DNA of 64,000 nucleotides from Saccharopolyspora gloriosae (GTDB lineage Bacteria; Actinomycetota; Actinomycetes; Mycobacteriales; Pseudonocardiaceae): assembly GCF_022828475.1 (NCBI RefSeq), contig NZ_CP059557.1, positions 806,001 through 870,000 of the forward strand. Direction: 5' to 3'. Under the pieces are notes generated by a model. The model worked only from the letters and a program-made list of their open reading frames with translations, made no database searches and was not told the DNA's origin. Positions within the stretch are counted from its first letter, which is position 1. Every line of letters begins with the position of its first letter. This document shows, piece after piece, positions 45,140 through 53,695 of this stretch. Made by a program: the position numbers and the translations under genes.

Positions 45140-46102
45140 TCAGGTGCCGATGGGGTGCCAGACGGTTTTGAGTTCGGTGTAGGCGCGGAGGCGCTCCAGG
45201 CCGGGGGCGGCGGTCCAGTCGGGTTCGGTGCGGCCGGGACGCAGCACGCGCGTGACGGTGTCCGCCGCGGCCCGTTCCAGTTCCGGGCGCAGTTCGGGCG
45301 GGGCGCCGGTGAGGTCGAGGGCGTTGACGTCGGCGTGCGAAGCCAGCCGGGGCGCGAGTTCTTCGGCCGTGCCCGTGAGCAGGTTGACCACGCCGCCGGG
45401 CACGTCGGAGGTCGCGAGCACCTCGGACAGCGTGATCGCGGGCAGCGGGCGCTGCGCGCTCGTCACGACCACGCCGGTGTTGCCCGCCGCCAGCACCGGG
45501 GCGAGCACGCTCACCAGTCCCAGCAGCGAGGAGTCCTGCGGCGCGAGGACGCCGACGACACCGGTCGGCTCGGGCACGCTGAACGAGAAGTACGGCCCTG
45601 CCACCGGATTCGCCGCGCCCAGCACTCCGGTGATCTTGTCGGTCCAGCCCGCGAACCACACGACCCGGTCTATCGCCGCGTCCACCTGAGCCGACGCCGC
45701 GTCCGAGGTGATCCCCTCGGCGGCGGCGACCTCGGCCGCGAACTGCGCGCGGCGGCCCTCCATCACCTCGGCGACGCGGAACAGCACTTGGCCGCGGTTG
45801 TAGGCGGTGGCGCCGGACCAGCCGGGAAAGGCCTTGCGTGCGGCGGCGACCGCGTCCCGGACGTCCTTGCGGGAGGCCAGTGCCGCGTTCGCCAGCAGCG
45901 TTCCGTCCGCGGCGTGCACCGGGTACACCCGGCCCGACTCGGAACGCGGGAACTTGCCGCCGACGTAGAGCTTGTAGGTCTTGGCCACCGCGACCCGGCC
46001 CGCCGGAACCCGTTCGCGGGCGGCGCCGTTGCCCGCCGCCGAGCTCGGCGGCGTTGCGTCGTCCGGCGCGAGGCCGTTCTGCGGGCTGTGCTCAGACGTC
46101 AA
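45140..46102 (-). CDS. Truncated aldehyde dehydrogenase-like protein without catalytic Cys (320 aa)
   Basis: It aligns in character with the first two thirds of an aldehyde dehydrogenase: K-L-Y-V-G-G-K-F-P-R-S-E-S-G, A-V-A-A-A-R-K-A-F-P-G-W-S, and P-T-G-V-V-G-V-L-A-P-Q (the usual P-W-N is changed to P-Q-D). It then degenerates after D-L-T-G-A-P-P-E and ends with R-A-Y-T-E-L-K-T-V-W. The G-Q-x-C catalytic cysteine segment and the E-L-G-G-K glutamate are missing. A TTG at 46102 is the likely start: GGAGG is 6 nt upstream, inside the last codons of the full-length enzyme, giving an 11-nt overlap and translational coupling. Such half proteins next to a complete one suggest a regulatory or structural partner. 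Confidence 0.85.
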   Translation of the reverse strand: MTSEHSPQNGLAPDDATPPSSAAGNGAARERVPAGRVAVAKTYKLYVGGKFPRSESGRVYPVHAADGTLLANAALASRKDVRDAVAAARKAFPGWSGATAYNRGQVLFRVAEVMEGRRAQFAAEVAAAEGITSDAASAQVDAAIDRVVWFAGWTDKITGVLGAANPVAGPYFSFSVPEPTGVVGVLAPQDSSLLGLVSVLAPVLAAGNTGVVVTSAQRPLPAITLSEVLATSDVPGGVVNLLTGTAEELAPRLASHADVNALDLTGAPPELRPELERAAADTVTRVLRPGRTEPDWTAAPGLERLRAYTELKTVWHPIGT

Positions 46103-47525
46103 GGTATGCCTCCAGACCTGCGCGGCCGCCCTCACGGCCGAACCCGGACTCCTGGTAGCCGCCGAACGGCGCCGTCGGGTCGAACCGGTTGAACGTGTTG
46201 GCCCACACCACGCCGGCGCGCAGCTGCTGCGCGGCCCACAGGATGCGGGAGCCCTTCTCCGTCCACACGCCCGCGGACAGGCCGTACGGAGTGTTGTTGG
46301 CCTTGCTGATCGCCTCGTCCGGGGTGCGGAAGGTCAGCACCGACAGGACCGGGCCGAAGATCTCCTCCCGGGCGATGCGCATCGACTGCTGCACTTCGCC
46401 GAACACGGTGGGGGAGAAGAAGAATCCTCGCTCCGGCAACGGGCACGAGCTGCTCCAGCGCGATGCCCCTTCGGCTTCCCCGGCTTCGACGAGCTCGGTG
46501 ATGCGGGCGAGCTGCTCGGCGGAGTTGATGGCGCCGACATCGGTGTTCTTGTCCAGCGGGTCGCCCACCCGCAAGGTCTCCATCCGGGCGCGCAACTTGC
46601 CGAGCAGTTCGTCCGCGACGGATTCCTGCACCAGCAGCCGAGACCCGGCGCAGCACACCTGGCCCTGGTTGAAGAAGATGCCGTTGACGACGCCCTCCAC
46701 CGCCTGGTCCAGCGGGGCGTCGTCGAACACGATGTTCGCGGCCTTGCCGCCCAGTTCCAGCGTGAGCTTCTTGCCGGTGCCCGCGAGGGTGCGCTGGATT
46801 TCCTTGCCCACGGCGGTGGAACCGGTGAACGCGACCTTGTCCACGTCCGGGTGCGCGACGAGCCGCGCCCCCACGTCTCCGGCGCCGGGCAGGACGTTCA
46901 CCACGCCCGGCGGCAGTCCGGCCTCCTGGCACAGCTCGCCGAACACCAGCGCCGTCAGCGGCGTGGTCTCCGCGGGCTTGAGCACGATGGTGTTGCCGCA
47001 GGCCAGCGCCGGAGCGATCTTCCACGCGAGCATGAGCAGCGGGAAGTTCCACGGGATGATCCCGGCGGCCACGCCCAGCGGCCGCGGATCGGGGCCGTAG
47101 CCGGCGTAGCCGAGCTTGTCGGCCCACCCGGCGTGGTGGAAGAAGTGCGCCGCGGCGGTGGGGATGTCGGTGTCGCGGGCCTCCTTGATGGGCTTGCCGT
47201 TGTCCAGGGTCTCCAGCACGGCCAGTTCCCGGCCGCGTTCCTGGATGAGCCGGGCGATGCGGAACAGGTACTTGGCGCGTTCGGAACCGGGCATCGGCCC
47301 CCACGTCCGCTCGAAGGCGTTGCGCGCCGCCCGCACCGCGGTGTCCACATCGGACTCGGCGGCGGTGGCGACTTCGGCGAGCGGTTCCCCGGTCGCCGGG
47401 TTGATCGACTTGAGCGGGGCGCCGGACCCGTCGGCGAACTCGCCGTCGACGAACATCCGGTACCGGTCGTGCAGGTTCGCCACGGACGCCGATTCCGGCG
47501 CGGGCGCGTACTCCCAGAAGCTCAT
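46092..47525 (-). CDS. Aldehyde dehydrogenase, full length
   Basis: A 477-aa NAD(P)-dependent aldehyde dehydrogenase. I-I-P-W-N-F-P binds the cofactor, G-S-T-A-V-G-K is the turn, L-E-L-G-G-K-A-A contains the general-base Glu, and N-Q-G-Q-V-C-C-A-G the catalytic Cys. The ATG overlaps the deoC stop codon by 4 bp (ATGA), and the enzyme is followed by a catalytically incomplete homologue. Directly behind deoC, its likely substrate is the acetaldehyde released from deoxyribose-5-phosphate, though other aldehydes are possible. The surrounding frame upstream of 47525 belongs to deoC, not to this protein. Confidence 0.93.
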   Translation of the reverse strand: MSFWEYAPAPESASVANLHDRYRMFVDGEFADGSGAPLKSINPATGEPLAEVATAAESDVDTAVRAARNAFERTWGPMPGSERAKYLFRIARLIQERGRELAVLETLDNGKPIKEARDTDIPTAAAHFFHHAGWADKLGYAGYGPDPRPLGVAAGIIPWNFPLLMLAWKIAPALACGNTIVLKPAETTPLTALVFGELCQEAGLPPGVVNVLPGAGDVGARLVAHPDVDKVAFTGSTAVGKEIQRTLAGTGKKLTLELGGKAANIVFDDAPLDQAVEGVVNGIFFNQGQVCCAGSRLLVQESVADELLGKLRARMETLRVGDPLDKNTDVGAINSAEQLARITELVEAGEAEGASRWSSSCPLPERGFFFSPTVFGEVQQSMRIAREEIFGPVLSVLTFRTPDEAISKANNTPYGLSAGVWTEKGSRILWAAQQLRAGVVWANTFNRFDPTAPFGGYQESGFGREGGRAGLEAYLDV

Positions 47526-48514
47526 GCGTCCACCGCCACGTAGTCCGCGGCCGAGTAGTGGCCGGTGCGTTGCGTTCGTCGTTGCATCAGCAGATCCCCC
47601 AGCAGGCTCGACGCGCCGAAGCGGAACAGCTCCGGAGTCAGCCACTCCGGCCCCGCCACCTCGTGCACCGCGACCAGGTAGCGCATCGCGTCCTTCGTGG
47701 TCCGGATGCCGCCGGCCGGTTTCACCCCGCGCGGCGCGCCGGTGCGGTCCCGCCAGTCCCGCACGGTCTGCAGCATCAGCGTCGTCACCGGCAGCGTCGC
47801 GGCGGGGGAGACCTTGCCGGTGGAGGTCTTGATGAAATCGCCGCCGGCCAGCAATGCCAGCCACGACGCCCGCCGCACGTTGTCGTAGGTGGCGAGCTCA
47901 CCGGTCTCCAGGATGACCTTCAAGTGCGCGGAGCCGCAGGCCGCCTTCACGGCCCGGATCTCCTCGAAGACCTGCCCGTAGCGGCCGGACAGGAACGCGC
48001 CCCGGTCGATCACCATGTCCACATCGGAGGCTCCGGCGGAGACCGCGAGCTCCACTTCGCTGAGCTTGACCTGCCGGGAAGACCGGCCCGACGGGAACGC
48101 GGTGGCGACGGAGGCCACGCCCACCCCGGAACCGGCCAGCGCCTCGGCGGCCGTCGCCGCCAGATCCGGGTAGACGCAGACCGCGGCGACCGCCGGAACG
48201 TCCGGGTAGTCGGCGTCGGGACGGCGGGCCTTCGCCGCCAGCGCGCGGACCTTGCCCTCGGTGTCGGCGCCTTCCAGCGTGGTCAGGTCCACCATGCCGA
48301 TCGCGGTGTCGATCGCCCAGGACTTCGCGTCCTTCTTGATGCTGCGGGTGGCGAGCCCGGCGGCCCGCTGCTCCAGCCCCACCTGATCCACACCGGGGAG
48401 GCCGTGCAGGAACCGCCGCAGCGATCGCTCATCCCTGGTGACCTCGGCGAGCTCCGGCGGCAACGAGCCCGCGTGCTGCTCACCTGACGACGACGTCGGC
48501 AGTGGTTCGACCAT
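47522..48514 (-). CDS. deoC: Deoxyribose-phosphate aldolase
   Basis: A 330-aa DeoC, longer than E. coli DeoC by about 70 residues but normal for the class with an extended N-terminus. It cleaves deoxyribose-5-phosphate to glyceraldehyde-3-phosphate and acetaldehyde. V-D-M-V-I-D carries the conserved aspartate, L-K-V-I-L-E-T-G and D-F-I-K-T-S-T-G contain the Lys residues (the second is the Schiff-base lysine), and V-K-P-A-G-G-I-R the third. No ribosome site precedes the ATG; TAGACT ends 6 nt upstream, so the message is probably leaderless. It heads an operon with two aldehyde dehydrogenase genes. Confidence 0.95.
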   Translation of the reverse strand: MVEPLPTSSSGEQHAGSLPPELAEVTRDERSLRRFLHGLPGVDQVGLEQRAAGLATRSIKKDAKSWAIDTAIGMVDLTTLEGADTEGKVRALAAKARRPDADYPDVPAVAAVCVYPDLAATAAEALAGSGVGVASVATAFPSGRSSRQVKLSEVELAVSAGASDVDMVIDRGAFLSGRYGQVFEEIRAVKAACGSAHLKVILETGELATYDNVRRASWLALLAGGDFIKTSTGKVSPAATLPVTTLMLQTVRDWRDRTGAPRGVKPAGGIRTTKDAMRYLVAVHEVAGPEWLTPELFRFGASSLLGDLLMQRRTQRTGHYSAADYVAVDA

Positions 48515-48720
48515 GCGCGCAGTCTAGGTCAGCGACCGGCTGCCCTCGATGCCTTCGCACGGGTGACGGCGGCGATCGGCGAGGTCGGCCCATGCCCACT
48601 CGAATGAGTGATTGTAGGTCCGGGTGTGCGGGGTAGTCCGGAAACGACGCGCACATCGGCACGTGCGCGTCTGCCCGGCGCGTTCGCGTGGCGGACACCG
48701 GTCCTCCGGAGGTGGTTCCC

Positions 48721-49854
48721 ATGAAGGCAGTGGTTTACCGAGAGCCGTTCGCGGTCGCCGTCGACGAAGTCGCCCGACCGGTGATCGAGCATCCCAACGA
48801 CGTGATCGTGCGCGTCACCTCGACCGCGATCTGCGGCTCCGACCTGCACATGTACGAAGGTCGCACCGCCGCCGAACCCGGCATCGTGTTCGGGCACGAG
48901 AACCTCGGGATCGTCGACGAGGTCGGTGCCGGAGTCGTCGGCCTCAACCGCGGTGACCGCGTGGTGATGCCGTTCAACGTGGCCTGCGGGTTCTGCATGA
49001 ACTGCATGGCGGGCGACACGGCGTTCTGCCTCACCGTCAACCCCGGCTTCGCGGGCGGCGCCTACGGCTACGTCGCGATGGGGCCTTACACCGGCGGGCA
49101 GGCCGAGTACCTGCGCGTGCCGTTCGCGGACTTCAACTGCCTGGTGCTGCCGCCCGACTCCAGCAAGGAAACGGACTACGTGCTGCTCGCCGACATCTTC
49201 CCGACCGGCTACCACGGCTGCGAACTCGCGCAGGTGTCGCCGGGGGAGACGTGCGTGGTCTACGGGGCCGGTCCGGTCGGGCTGATGGCCGCGTACTCCG
49301 CGTTGCTGCGCGGCGCCTCCCAGGTGTTCTGCGTCGACCGGATCCCGGAGCGGCTGGCCAAAGCCGAGCAGATCGGCGCCATCCCGATCGACTTCAGCGC
49401 GGGCGACCCGGTGGAGCAGATCAAGGACCGGACCGAGGGAGTCGGCACGGACAAGGGCATCGACGCCGTCGGCTATCAGGCGCAGACCGGCGACGCCTCC
49501 TCGGAGGAACCGGCCGTGGTGCTGAACTCGCTGATCCACACCGTGCGGGCGACGGGGCGGCTCGGCATACCGGGCCTGTACGTGCCGGCTGATCCCGGCG
49601 GGCCGGACGAGAACGCCAAGCAGGGCATGTTGCTGGTGGCCATCGGGAAGATGTTCGAGAAGGGCCAGGTCGTCGGCACCGGGCAGTGCAACGTCAAGCG
49701 GTACAACCGGCAGCTGCGCGACATGATCACCGCGGGCCGCGCGTCGCCGAGCTTCGTCGTCTCCCACGAACTGTCCCTGGCCGAAGCACCCGACGCCTAC
49801 AGCAAGTTCGACCAGCGCATCGAGGGCTACACCAAGGTCGTCCTGCACCCCTGA
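48721..49854 (+). CDS. Zinc-dependent alcohol dehydrogenase (formaldehyde dehydrogenase-like)
   Basis: A 377-aa medium-chain dehydrogenase. I-C-G-S-D-L-H-M-Y, G-H-E-N-L-G-I-V and the structural zinc cluster C-G-F-C-M-N-C-M-A-G-D-T-A-F-C are complete, and the Rossmann loop is V-Y-G-A-G-P-V-G-L-M-A. The long insertion and the Y-H-G-C-E-L-A segment resemble glutathione-independent formaldehyde dehydrogenase (Pseudomonas putida type). GGAGGTGG is 5 nt before the ATG. It is divergent from the deoC operon (206-bp gap). It may reduce or oxidise small aldehydes, perhaps the acetaldehyde from DeoC, but the substrate cannot be read from the sequence. Confidence 0.9.
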   Translation: MKAVVYREPFAVAVDEVARPVIEHPNDVIVRVTSTAICGSDLHMYEGRTAAEPGIVFGHENLGIVDEVGAGVVGLNRGDRVVMPFNVACGFCMNCMAGDTAFCLTVNPGFAGGAYGYVAMGPYTGGQAEYLRVPFADFNCLVLPPDSSKETDYVLLADIFPTGYHGCELAQVSPGETCVVYGAGPVGLMAAYSALLRGASQVFCVDRIPERLAKAEQIGAIPIDFSAGDPVEQIKDRTEGVGTDKGIDAVGYQAQTGDASSEEPAVVLNSLIHTVRATGRLGIPGLYVPADPGGPDENAKQGMLLVAIGKMFEKGQVVGTGQCNVKRYNRQLRDMITAGRASPSFVVSHELSLAEAPDAYSKFDQRIEGYTKVVLHP

Positions 49855-50059
49855 GACCGAGGTCAACGCCTCCGTGGCCCGATCACACCGCAACAAAGAC
49901 GCCATTGACTCCACTTACGTCACGAGGTGACTGCCTCCTTCGACCGGTAGGACCGGGCGAAGGAGGCGTCGACCTGGATCCGTGGTCGGCGGGATCCAGC
50001 GCACAGTGGCAGGTCGCCGCTGCTCCGGGCGGTGACGGTGCCGGTTAGTGTGCTCGGCC

Positions 50060-50683
50060 ATGGACGTTCGGGTCGTGGACCACCCGCTGGCGAAGTCGAG
50101 GCTGTCGACCATGCGCGATGCGCGCACGGAGAACGCCGCGTTCCGCGCAGCGCTGCAAGAACTCACCCTCATGCTGATCTACGAGGCGACCCGCGACGCC
50201 GAAGTCGCCGAAGCGCCCATCCACACGCCGGTCGCCCGCACCACCGGCTACCGGCTGGCGAACCCGCCGCTGCTGGTGCCGGTGCTGCGCGCCGGGCTCG
50301 GCATGGCGGACCAGGCGCACCGGCTGATCCCGGAAGCGCAGATGGGCTTCGTCGGGCTCGCCCGCGACGAGGAGACGCTGCTGCCGACGCCGTACCTGGA
50401 GTCGCTGCCGAAGGACCTGTCCGGGCTCCCGGTGCTGGTGCTGGATCCGATGCTGGCCACCGGCGGCTCGATGCTGCACACGATCCACCTGCTCGTCGAA
50501 CGCGGCGCCACCGACGTCACCGCGATCTGCACCCTCGCCGCCCCGGAAGGCATCCGGCACCTGGAGGATTCGGGGCTGGCACTGCGGGTCGTGACGGCCA
50601 GCGTCGACGAGCGCCTCAACGAATCCGGCTTCATCGTGCCCGGTCTCGGCGATGCGGGAGACCGCGAATACGGCGCCGTGTAG
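50060..50683 (+). CDS. upp: Uracil phosphoribosyltransferase
   Basis: A 207-aa enzyme making UMP from uracil and [22 protein letters not shown] and the PRPP loop [11 protein letters not shown] are complete, and the C-terminal G-L-G-D-A-G-D-R uracil-binding segment is present. The ATG at 50060 has no ribosome site; TAGTGT at 50046-50051 ends 8 nt upstream, which suggests a leaderless message. It salvages the uracil released by the pyrimidine phosphorylase in this region. Confidence 0.95.
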   Translation: MDVRVVDHPLAKSRLSTMRDARTENAAFRAALQELTLMLIYEATRDAEVAEAPIHTPVARTTGYRLANPPLLVPVLRAGLGMADQAHRLIPEAQMGFVGLARDEETLLPTPYLESLPKDLSGLPVLVLDPMLATGGSMLHTIHLLVERGATDVTAICTLAAPEGIRHLEDSGLALRVVTASVDERLNESGFIVPGLGDAGDREYGAV

Positions 50684-50730
50684 TACCGCTACCACGCTGC
50701 GGAAAAGGGCAAGACGAACCTTGGTCCGGG

Positions 50731-50749
50731 TGGTATCAGGGAGATACCA
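50731..50749 (+). promoter_or_regulatory. Palindrome TGGTATC-aggga-GATACCA before the antitoxin gene
   Basis: A 7-bp inverted repeat with a 5-bp spacer, 9 bp before the antitoxin ATG. It is the natural site for autoregulation by the ribbon-helix-helix antitoxin. Confidence 0.6.
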
Positions 50750-50757
50750 TCCGGGCC

Positions 50758-50964
50758 ATGGCGATGACACTGCGGCTGACCGACGAAGAGAGCGATCGGC
50801 TGGCGGAGCTCGCGGCCGCCGAGGGGCGCTCCAAGCAGGAGATCGTGCGTTCCGCGCTCGCCGAACGGTGGGCTCGGCAGTGCAAGGATCAGCAGCTCGG
50901 CGAGGTGATGCAGCGGGTGCTGCCGCATTACCGGGGATTGCTGGACAAACTCGGACCCGCATGA
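50758..50964 (+). CDS. Ribbon-helix-helix antitoxin
   Basis: A 68-aa protein. M-T-L-R-L-T-D-E-E-S-D-R-L-A is the beta strand and first helix of a CopG-like ribbon-helix-helix, and G-R-S-K-Q-E-I-V-R-S-A-L the second. A short C-terminal tail would neutralise the toxin. The ATG is preceded by a palindrome 9 bp away. It lies 14 bp before the Doc-like toxin gene on the same strand, the normal antitoxin-first order. Confidence 0.85.
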   Translation: MAMTLRLTDEESDRLAELAAAEGRSKQEIVRSALAERWARQCKDQQLGEVMQRVLPHYRGLLDKLGPA

Positions 50965-50978
50965 TCGATTATTGATCG

Positions 50979-51359
50979 GTGCTCGTATACCTCGACGCTT
51001 CCGATCTGCTGCTGCTCGCCACCGCCGTCACGCGAGGTGACCTGGTGGTGCGGGACAGCGGCCTGCTCGATTCGGCCGCCTACCGGCCGCGCGCCGAGGT
51101 GCTCGGGGTGCCCGCCTACGAGACGTTGTGGCTGAAGTCGGCCGCGCTGCTGGACTCCCTGGTGCGGACCCGCCCGCTGCTGGAGGGCAACTGGCGCCTC
51201 GGCTGGATCGCCGCGGTCGCCATGTGCGACGTCAACGGCTGGTGGATCGAGGCTGACGAGGACGAGGCGCTCGCCCTCGTTCGCGACGTCGGCCGCGACC
51301 GGCGGGAGATCGCCGAGGTCGCCGATTTCCTGGAACGCTCCGCAAAACCCAAGGACTGA
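50979..51359 (+). CDS. Doc/Fic-like toxin with altered catalytic motif (126 aa)
   Basis: A Doc-fold protein from the GTG at 50979. V-R-D-S-G-L-L-D-S-A and A-Y-E-T-L-W-L-K-S-A-A-L-L-D-S-L are typical of Doc (helices before the active site). The Fic motif, normally H-P-F-x-D/E-G-N-K-R, reads R-P-L-L-E-G-N-W-R, so the catalytic histidine is Arg and the Lys is Trp while E-G-N and the last Arg remain. D-V-N-G-W and D-E-D-E-A match the C-terminal part. Actinobacterial versions with degraded motifs exist as far as I recall. Phosphorylation or AMPylation activity is therefore doubtful. It pairs with the preceding ribbon-helix-helix antitoxin. Confidence 0.82.
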   Translation: MLVYLDASDLLLLATAVTRGDLVVRDSGLLDSAAYRPRAEVLGVPAYETLWLKSAALLDSLVRTRPLLEGNWRLGWIAAVAMCDVNGWWIEADEDEALALVRDVGRDRREIAEVADFLERSAKPKD

Positions 51360-51424
51360 GGTCCGCCCGCGGAAAGCTTTCCCCCGAATTCGCCGACCGC
51401 GGCCGGACTCGGGATGTTCCCGCG

Positions 51425-52645
51425 GTGTTCGCACGCGCGATCTCGGGTGTTTCGCCCGATTCGTGGCAGGCTGGGGTGGTGGCTTCTTGGAGAACCGCCG
51501 TCGTGACCGCCCTGCTCGGTGGCGCGGTCGCGGGGGCTAGTTACCGCAGCGTCCGCACGGTTCGCCAGGTTCGTTCGCTCGTACCGCTGCAGGAGGCTCC
51601 GCCCACCAGCGTCATTCCGGCCGCGGTCACCGTCGTCGTCCCGGCTCGCAACGAGGCCGCGGTACTGGACGACTGCCTGCACGGAATCCGCTCGCAGACC
51701 TACGGAGCCGGTGACCCCTCCGCGTTGCGGGTCGTGGTGGTCGACGACGGCTCCACCGACGGAACCGGCGACATCGCGGGCGCCCACGCGGCGGCCGACG
51801 ACCGGGTGCGGGCCGTGCGGGTCGATGGCCCGCCACCCGGCTGGACCGGCAAGGTGCACGCCATGCACGTCGGCGTCGAGGCCGCCGGACCGCCCGGAGC
51901 CGGGGAGTGGCTGCTGTTCGTCGACGCGGACACCGTGCTCGCCCCCGACCTGCTGTCGCGGCTGCTGGCCACGGCCGACGAGGTCGACGCCGACCTGGTC
52001 TCCACCCCTGGCGGGCCACCGGCCGACCGCTCGGCGGCTTGGCCGCTGCTGATGCCGCCCGGCCTGCAGATGATCGGGGAGAACGCCGCCCCAGACGGCA
52101 ACGGGAGCAAGGCGTTCGCGATCGGGCACTGCATCCTGTTGCGCCGCTCGCACTACGAGAAGATCGGCGGCTGGACCTCGCTGGCCGGATTGCGCAACGA
52201 GGACATCGCGGTCGCCACCGCGGTGCGCGACCACGGCGGTACCACTCGCATGGTGGACGGGCTGGATCATGTGACGACCACCGGCATGGACCCGTTCTCG
52301 CAGGGCTGGGCGTCGTTCCGGAAGAGCTTCGTGGCGGGTACCGGGCAGTCGGTGCCGGTGCTGCTGGGCGGAGGCCTCGGGCAGGTCGCGCTGTCACTGG
52401 CCGCGCCGGTCGCGGTAGCGGCCGGGGTGCGGCAGCGGCGGCCGCTGCTGGCGGCCGCCGGAGTGCTCGGCTGGACCGCGCAGGGCGTCGCGCACGCGCA
52501 CACCGCGCGGTACATGCGGGCGGAACCGCAGCTGGCGCCGCTGGCCCCGTTCACCGGGGCGTTGTTCGGCGGGGTGCTGCTCGACGGGGCGGTCCGCGTG
52601 CTGCGGGGAACCGTGTCGTGGAAGGGCCGTCGCAGCGAGAGCTGA
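51425..52645 (+). CDS. Family 2 glycosyltransferase
   Basis: A membrane-associated GT2 protein of about 406 aa from the GTG at 51425; a GTG at 51479 is an alternative and neither has a good ribosome site. A short hydrophobic N-terminal helix (V-V-T-A-L-L-G-G-A-V-A-G-A) precedes the GT-A domain with V-V-V-P-A-R-N-E-A, V-V-D-D-G-S-T-D-G-T, F-V-D-A-D-T (DxD) and N-E-D-I. The C-terminal 150 residues contain about three hydrophobic helices. This layout matches enzymes that glycosylate lipids or carotenoid/hopanoid-type acceptors (CrtQ/HpnB-like), but the acceptor is unknown. No partner gene is adjacent. Confidence 0.88.
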   Translation: MFARAISGVSPDSWQAGVVASWRTAVVTALLGGAVAGASYRSVRTVRQVRSLVPLQEAPPTSVIPAAVTVVVPARNEAAVLDDCLHGIRSQTYGAGDPSALRVVVVDDGSTDGTGDIAGAHAAADDRVRAVRVDGPPPGWTGKVHAMHVGVEAAGPPGAGEWLLFVDADTVLAPDLLSRLLATADEVDADLVSTPGGPPADRSAAWPLLMPPGLQMIGENAAPDGNGSKAFAIGHCILLRRSHYEKIGGWTSLAGLRNEDIAVATAVRDHGGTTRMVDGLDHVTTTGMDPFSQGWASFRKSFVAGTGQSVPVLLGGGLGQVALSLAAPVAVAAGVRQRRPLLAAAGVLGWTAQGVAHAHTARYMRAEPQLAPLAPFTGALFGGVLLDGAVRVLRGTVSWKGRRSES

Positions 52646-52656
52646 GTTTTCCCGGG

Positions 52657-52688
52657 GTGTGGCCCGCTCCCGCAGGAACGGGCCACAC
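52657..52688. terminator. Hairpin between the glycosyltransferase gene and the convergent small gene
   Basis: GTGTGGCCCG (52657-52666) pairs with 52679-52688 around a 12-nt loop, 11 bp after the glycosyltransferase stop codon. It probably terminates in both directions. Confidence 0.75.
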
Positions 52689-52710
52689 GGTCGGCGGATG
52701 ACGTCAGAGA

Positions 52711-53049
52711 TCAGCCTTCGACGTGATCCGTTTCCTGCTTACGGAGGGCGAGTGGCGCGCCGGCCAGGTCTTCTTCGTTGCAGAGCAACTTCAATTCGTA
52801 GTACGGCGCACCTTTGCGGTCGTCGTAGTCCAAGTGGACTGCGATGACATCTACGGGCTCGCCCAACCAGGACTGTGCTTCGCGCAGCCAGCGGGCGGAC
52901 CGTTCCAATGCGGTCGGCAGATCGTCGTCGCGGAACTCGACCGGCCGGTAAGGCACCCCATGGACCTGGTCCCGCGGGTGGGCGGGCTTCGGAAGATCAA
53001 TGGAGACGCCGGAGTCGTCGAGTTCGAGTTCGATCGTTTCCTCACTCAC
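52711..53049 (-). CDS. Hypothetical protein (112 aa)
   Basis: A soluble protein of unknown function. It opens with a strongly acidic M-S-E-E-T-I-E-L-E-L-D-D stretch, has V-D-V-I-A-V-H-L-D-Y-D-D as a strand-turn and P-Y-Y-E-L-K-L-L as another strand. The composition looks genuine. The GTG at 53049 has no ribosome site but TACCCT ends 6 nt upstream, fitting the leaderless pattern of several genes here. No neighbours on the same strand suggest a role. Confidence 0.7.
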   Translation of the reverse strand: MSEETIELELDDSGVSIDLPKPAHPRDQVHGVPYRPVEFRDDDLPTALERSARWLREAQSWLGEPVDVIAVHLDYDDRKGAPYYELKLLCNEEDLAGAPLALRKQETDHVEG

Positions 53050-53695
53050 CGTGAAAGGGTAACGCGTGGCCGGTGACCTGGTCGAATGTCGCCTGCGGTG
53101 AGAGGTCGTCCCGCGTCAGGGCAGGATCCGGCGAGCTGCGTGGACCGCGGCGTTGAGGTCGCTCGGATCCGGTTCGCGTTGCGCGGGGGACGCCCTGAAC
53201 TCGACACGACAGTTGAGGGAAGGCGGGCCGTCATCCAGGGCGCCCCGTTCGCCGCGCGGGTGCGCGTCCCGGCGGCCCTGAGCACTTTACCGGTCGATCT
53301 TCGATCAAGATCAACAGGGGCGGTTTCGGCTCTGTTGAGGGAAAATCCGCGCGCACGGACGTTCCCGGAGAGAGATCGCGCGGGTAACCGGACGGTTGGG
53401 CGCAAGATCGGAACTCGGACGTCGGGGGACCGGCCTCGCGGCGACCGCCGGACTCGGTTCCCGGTGCGCGGAACGGACCGGGTCGAGCGGGCGGACGTGC
53501 GCAGCGGGCTCCGCGACCTGCCTCCAGGCGGCCGCCGTGACGGCCCGCACAGTTCCTTCGCTATCGGACGGGTGATCGGGAGCGAACATGGGCGGGGGCG
53601 ATGTTGCCTCATGATCGCTCTGCCCATTGCGGCGCCATTGATTCGTGCCGCTGTTATTTCCGAGTCGTCGCATTTCACATGAGCGGCCGGTTTGA
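53050..53695. other. 646-bp interval, no gene seen
   Basis: Both strands carry frames of 100-230 codons, but they are Arg/Pro-rich and lack any recognisable segment. GC is lower near 53600-53690. A short inverted stretch GATCTTCGATCAAGATC (53296-53312) is the only structured feature I noticed. Confidence 0.4.

Noticed and set aside
53086-53682. 198-codon plus-strand frame in the gap before the flavodoxin-like gene
   Set aside because: Arg/Gly/Pro-rich with no domain, no ribosome site and poor codon-position bias.
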